23,402 nucleotides of DNA, taken from assembly GCF_000718165.1 (NCBI RefSeq), contig NZ_JOEY01000099.1, forward strand, positions 1-23,402, in the 5' to 3' direction. The notes under the pieces are model-generated. The model was not told where the DNA came from and did not search any database. It saw only the letters and a program-made list of their open reading frames with translations. This DNA comes from Streptomyces fulvoviolaceus. GTDB lineage: Bacteria; Actinomycetota; Actinomycetes; Streptomycetales; Streptomycetaceae. The translations under genes and the position numbers were made by a program. Positions within the stretch are counted from its first letter, which is position 1. Each line of letters starts with the position of its first letter. Positions 20,495-23,402 of this stretch are shown here, piece by piece.

Positions 20495-21892
20495 ATGTCC
20501 GGTTCCCGGACCGCAGCGGAACCCCAGCCCCAGATACTGATCGCACCCGCCACCGGCCGGCGCACCAGCCCGGCCGCCGCGCTCGGCGCGGCCGTGATCG
20601 GCTTCTTCGTCATCACCCTGGACGCGCTCATCGTGAGCGTCGCCCTGCCCTCGATGGGGGACGACCTGGGCGGTGGCATCACCGGGCTGCAGTGGGTCGT
20701 GGACGGCTACACGCTGATGCTGGCCGCGCTGCTGCTGTCCGCCGGGGCGATCTCCGACCGGATCGGCGCGCGCCAGGCCTTCGGAGCGGGGCTCGCCCTC
20801 TTCCTCGTCGCCTCCGCGGCCTGCGGTTTCGCGCCCACCCTGCCCGTACTGGTCGCGGCGCGTCTGGTCCAGGGCGCGGGCGCGGCGGTCATGATGCCGG
20901 CGACGCTGGCCATCATCCGTGAGGCGTACCCGGACGCCGCCGACCGGACCAGGGCGCTCGCGCTGTGGGCCGTGGGCGGCTCGGTCGGCGCGGCCGCCGG
21001 GCCGCTGCTCGGCGGTGCGCTGACCGTGCTGAGCTGGCGGTGGATCTTCTTCATCAACGTGCCGGTGGGCGCCGTGGCCCTGCTGCTGCTCGCCCGCGTG
21101 GCGCGCTCCCCGCGCCGTCCGGTCCCGTTCGACCGGACCGGGCAGATCACCGCGGTCCTGACGATGGGCGGCCTGACGTACGCGCTGATCGAGGGCGGCG
21201 AGTACGGCTTCGACCGGCCCGAGGTGCTGGCCGCGCTGGCGGTGGCCGCCGTGTCGCTGGTGGTGTTCCTGCTGGGCCAGGCCCGCGGCGCGCATCCGAT
21301 GATGCCGCTGGACCTGTTCCGCTCCCGGCCGGTCGCGCTCAGCCTGGTGGCGGGATTCGCCCTGAACATCGGCTTCTACGGCCTGGTCTTCGTCCTCAGC
21401 CTGTACTTCCAGGACCTGCGGGGCCTGTCGGCCATGGCCACCGGCGTGGCGTTCCTGCCGATGACCCTGGTGACCGCCGGCGGTGCCTTCGTCTCCGCCG
21501 CGATCATCCGCAGGGCGGGAGCGAGGGTGACGATGGTCGCCGGGCAGTTCGTCATGGCCGGGGGCCTGCTGCTGGTCTGCCTGCTGCCGCTGTCCACGCC
21601 GGCCTGGGCGGTCGCCCTGCTGCTGGTGCCGGTGGGCATCGGCGGCTCGCTGGCCGTGCCCGCGATGACCGGGCTGATGCTGGAGAGCGTGGCCCCGGAG
21701 CGCGCCGGCCTGGCCGGTGGCGTCCTCAACACCTTCCGCCAGTTCGGCGGCGCGCTGGCGGTGGCCGTCTTCGGCGCGCTGATCGCCGACCGGGCGACCT
21801 TCCTGCACGGCCTGCGCGTCGGCCTGGTGTCGGCCGCGGTCCTGCTGGTGGCGACCGCTGTGCTCGGCCTGCGCCGACAGCCCCGCCACTGA
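20495..21892 (+). CDS. DHA2-family MFS drug efflux transporter
   Basis: A 465-residue 14-helix exporter. TM1 carries ITLDALIVSVALPSM, the TM2-3 loop has AGAISDRIGARQAFG (motif A) and TM5 has GGSVGAAAGPLLGGAL (motif C of exporters). It is shorter than the other two pumps of the window because it lacks a long C-terminal tail, and it is nearest to the chloramphenicol/florfenicol-type and LfrA-like members in general look. GGAGG lies 7 nt before the ATG. It is the first gene of a plus-strand operon with the aldo/keto reductase (33-nt gap) and the FMN-binding lipoprotein (32-nt gap). No regulator is on this strand; the minus-strand XRE/TetR pair is the nearest candidate. Confidence 0.88.
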   Translation: MSGSRTAAEPQPQILIAPATGRRTSPAAALGAAVIGFFVITLDALIVSVALPSMGDDLGGGITGLQWVVDGYTLMLAALLLSAGAISDRIGARQAFGAGLALFLVASAACGFAPTLPVLVAARLVQGAGAAVMMPATLAIIREAYPDAADRTRALALWAVGGSVGAAAGPLLGGALTVLSWRWIFFINVPVGAVALLLLARVARSPRRPVPFDRTGQITAVLTMGGLTYALIEGGEYGFDRPEVLAALAVAAVSLVVFLLGQARGAHPMMPLDLFRSRPVALSLVAGFALNIGFYGLVFVLSLYFQDLRGLSAMATGVAFLPMTLVTAGGAFVSAAIIRRAGARVTMVAGQFVMAGGLLLVCLLPLSTPAWAVALLLVPVGIGGSLAVPAMTGLMLESVAPERAGLAGGVLNTFRQFGGALAVAVFGALIADRATFLHGLRVGLVSAAVLLVATAVLGLRRQPRH

Positions 21893-21925
21893 AATCCCCC
21901 TCTCCCCTGATCGGAGTAATCCCCC

Positions 21926-22822
21926 ATGACCGGCAAGAGCACGTACCTGAAGCTCAACAACGGTGTCGAGATGCCCGCCCTGGGCCTCGGCGTCTTCCAG
22001 AGCTCCCCCGAGGACACCGTGGGCGCCGTCGAGGCCGCCCTCGAGGAGGGCTACCGCCTGATCGACACGGCGGCCGCGTACGGCAACGAGCGCCAGGTCG
22101 GCGAGGCCATCGTCCGCTCCGGCGTCGACCGCTCCGAGGTGTTCGTGACCACCAAGCTGTGGATCAGCGACTACGGCTACGACGAGGCCCTGCACGCCTT
22201 CGACGCCAGTCTGAAGCGTCTGGGCCTGGACCACCTGGACCTGTACCTGCTGCACCAGCCGGTGCCCACCGACTTCGACGGCACCGTGGCCGCCTACAAG
22301 GCCGCGGAGAAGCTCCTGGCCGACGGCCGCGTCCGTGCGATCGGCGTGTCCAACCAGAGCGAGCAGCACCTGACGGACCTGATGGCCCGCACCGAGGTGG
22401 TCCCGGCCGTCAACCAGGTCGAGATCCACCCGTACTTCAACCAGCCGGCCCTGCGCGCCTTCCACGCCGGCCACGGCATCCTCACCCAGGCCTGGTCCCC
22501 GATCGGCGGCATCACGGTCTACCGCCCGGCCGACCCGGACAACGTGCGGAACGCCCTGCGGGAGCCGGTCGTCACCGCGCTCGCCGACAAGTACGGCAAG
22601 ACCCCGGCCCAGGTCCTCCTGCGCTGGCACCTCGAACACGGGGTGTCCCCGATCCCGAAGTCGGTCCGCCCGTCCCGGATCGCGGAGAACATCGACGTCT
22701 TCGACTTCTCCCTCACCCCGGCGGAGGTCGCCGCCGTCGACGCCCTCGACACGGGAGTACGCGGCGGTCCCGATCCCGAGCTCATCAACACGACGACCCA
22801 CCCGAAGAGGGTCGAGAACTGA
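21926..22822 (+). CDS. Aldo/keto reductase (2,5-diketo-D-gluconate reductase type)
   Basis: A 298-residue TIM-barrel NADPH-dependent carbonyl reductase. The catalytic tetrad is complete: Asp47 and Tyr52 (RLIDTAAAYGNE), Lys77 (TTKLW) and His110 (YLLHQPV). The NADPH 2'-phosphate loop IPKSVRPSRIAEN is near residues 249-261, preceded by QVLLRWHLEHG. Length and motifs are standard for the AKR5-like bacterial group. GGAG lies 9 nt before the ATG. The position between an efflux pump and an FMN-binding lipoprotein suggests detoxification of reactive aldehydes or ketones. The real substrate is not determinable. Confidence 0.9.
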   Translation: MTGKSTYLKLNNGVEMPALGLGVFQSSPEDTVGAVEAALEEGYRLIDTAAAYGNERQVGEAIVRSGVDRSEVFVTTKLWISDYGYDEALHAFDASLKRLGLDHLDLYLLHQPVPTDFDGTVAAYKAAEKLLADGRVRAIGVSNQSEQHLTDLMARTEVVPAVNQVEIHPYFNQPALRAFHAGHGILTQAWSPIGGITVYRPADPDNVRNALREPVVTALADKYGKTPAQVLLRWHLEHGVSPIPKSVRPSRIAENIDVFDFSLTPAEVAAVDALDTGVRGGPDPELINTTTHPKRVEN

Positions 22823-22854
22823 CGCGCCGGCCCACCGTCGAAGAGGAACGGAAC

Positions 22855-23280
22855 ATGTCCGGTCGTAGCAGAGGAGCCGTGCGCGCGAGCCTGGCCGGCA
22901 TATCGGCGGCCGCCGCCCTGGCCGCGTGCTCGACCGACGCCCCGGACACCGCGCGCGACACGGAATCGCCCGCGTCGCGCACCAACTCCGCATACGCGGA
23001 CGGCGAGTACACGGCGCGCGGCTGGTACGGCGGCCTGCCGTCGAGCATCGAGGTGACCGTCACGCTCGACGACGGCGTGATCACCGACGCCGAGGTCGCC
23101 CCGCAGGCCACCGATCCCACGTCACGCGACTTCCAGGAGCGCTTCGCCGCCGCGGTCCCGGACCTCGTCGAAGGCAGGCCCATCGACGAGGTCCGCCTCG
23201 ACCGCGTCGCAGGCTCCAGCGGCACCCCGAACGGCTTCAACGAAGCGATCGCCCGGATCAAGGACGAAGCGTCCGGCTGA
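22855..23280 (+). CDS. FMN-binding domain lipoprotein
   Basis: A 141-residue exported lipoprotein. The signal sequence ends in the lipobox LAAC with Cys25. After a Ser/Thr/Asp-rich linker (26-45), residues 48-136 form an FMN_bind domain: YADGEYTARGWYGG, IEVTVTLDDGVITDAEV, and the C-terminal AGSSGTPNGFNEAI. The last stretch aligns with the flavinylation motif S-G-A-T-x-T of NqrC/RnfG-type domains, placing the FMN acceptor at Thr124. FMN would be attached by an ApbE enzyme outside the membrane, giving a cell-surface electron carrier. It is the third gene of the MFS-AKR operon. The only apbE sequence nearby is a broken fragment (19881-20333), so another apbE elsewhere would have to serve it. The electron donor and acceptor are unknown. 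Confidence 0.85.
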   Translation: MSGRSRGAVRASLAGISAAAALAACSTDAPDTARDTESPASRTNSAYADGEYTARGWYGGLPSSIEVTVTLDDGVITDAEVAPQATDPTSRDFQERFAAAVPDLVEGRPIDEVRLDRVAGSSGTPNGFNEAIARIKDEASG

Positions 23281-23318
23281 CGCCACGTCAGACAAGTAAC
23301 CGTAGGAAAGGCCATGCC

Positions 23319-23402
23319 ATGCCGACCTGGACCGACGACGAGCTGGACCGCATCGGCTCATCCGTCGAACTCGACCTGGAGTCCGAGCGCGCCGACGGCA
23401 CC
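23319..23402 (+). CDS. DUF2255-like protein, 5' end only
   Basis: Only the first 28 codons are in the window. MPTWTDDELDRIGSSVELDL resembles the opening of DUF2255 family proteins, small cytoplasmic proteins of about 125 residues related to pyridoxamine-5'-phosphate-oxidase/nitroreductase-like folds and often found beside AKR and SDR genes. AGGAAAGG lies 7 nt before the ATG, and another ATG (23314) is out of frame. The gap to the lipoprotein gene is 38 nt, so it is probably the fourth gene of the same operon. The assignment rests on a short stretch. Confidence 0.6.
   Translation, partial: MPTWTDDELDRIGSSVELDLESERADGT

Noticed and set aside
20240..22993. 917-codon minus-strand open frame opposite the MFS-AKR-lipoprotein genes
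   Set aside because: It is a typical high-GC antisense frame rich in Gly, Arg, His and Gln without family resemblance, lying over three well-supported genes.

Overview
This window looks like the chromosome of a Streptomyces or a very close relative. GC content is very high with strong third-position GC bias. It encodes an HrdD-type group 2 sigma factor (6818-7816) behind a textbook sigma-R promoter, regulators are very dense, and several -10 boxes sit right at start codons, as in leaderless actinobacterial mRNAs. From memory, the order sugar DeoR regulator / 1-phosphofructokinase / efflux pump / TetR / hrdD / acetyltransferase resembles the hrdD neighbourhood of S. coelicolor (hrdD = SCO3202). 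This was not checked by alignment.

Left part (1-8548): a fruR-fruK operon on the minus strand with a promoter flanked by candidate FruR operators; a DHA2-type multidrug pump divergent from a WYL-domain regulator; a 0.5 kb non-coding stretch holding two almost identical 121-bp repeats; a TetR regulator with a Ser/Ala-repeat N-terminal tail and a clear palindromic operator; hrdD; and a divergent phosphinothricin-acetyltransferase-like GNAT.

Middle part (8549-16890): small regulator-plus-effector modules. These are a LigB/DODA dioxygenase divergent from a MarR regulator; a TetR regulator with two palindromic operators followed by a second DHA2 pump; a secreted M6 metalloprotease with a Crp-type site upstream; a double-length regulator made of two IclR units in tandem; and an azoreductase divergent from an HxlR regulator with a conserved N-terminal cysteine.

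Right part (16888-23402): a TetR and an XRE/MmyB regulator translationally coupled on the minus strand, then a decayed stretch. That stretch has an intact SDR followed in frame by a 5'-truncated SnoaL-like remnant, a frameshifted and 5'-truncated cupin, and an ApbE (FMN transferase) fragment truncated at both ends. The cupin and ApbE remnants abut head to head, as if one deletion removed both starts. To the right is a plus-strand operon of a third DHA2 pump, an aldo/keto reductase, an FMN-binding lipoprotein (the usual substrate of ApbE) and the start of a DUF2255-like gene.

The theme is sensing and detoxifying small molecules (three pumps, azoreductase, SDR, AKR, dioxygenase, acetyltransferase) under about nine local one-component regulators plus an alternative sigma factor. 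No complete novel multi-gene system was identified. The most unusual items are the 121-bp repeat pair, the phased CCGG-centred palindrome array upstream of fruR, the decayed cupin/ApbE junction, the 35-bp palindrome in the SnoaL remnant and the tandem IclR fusion.
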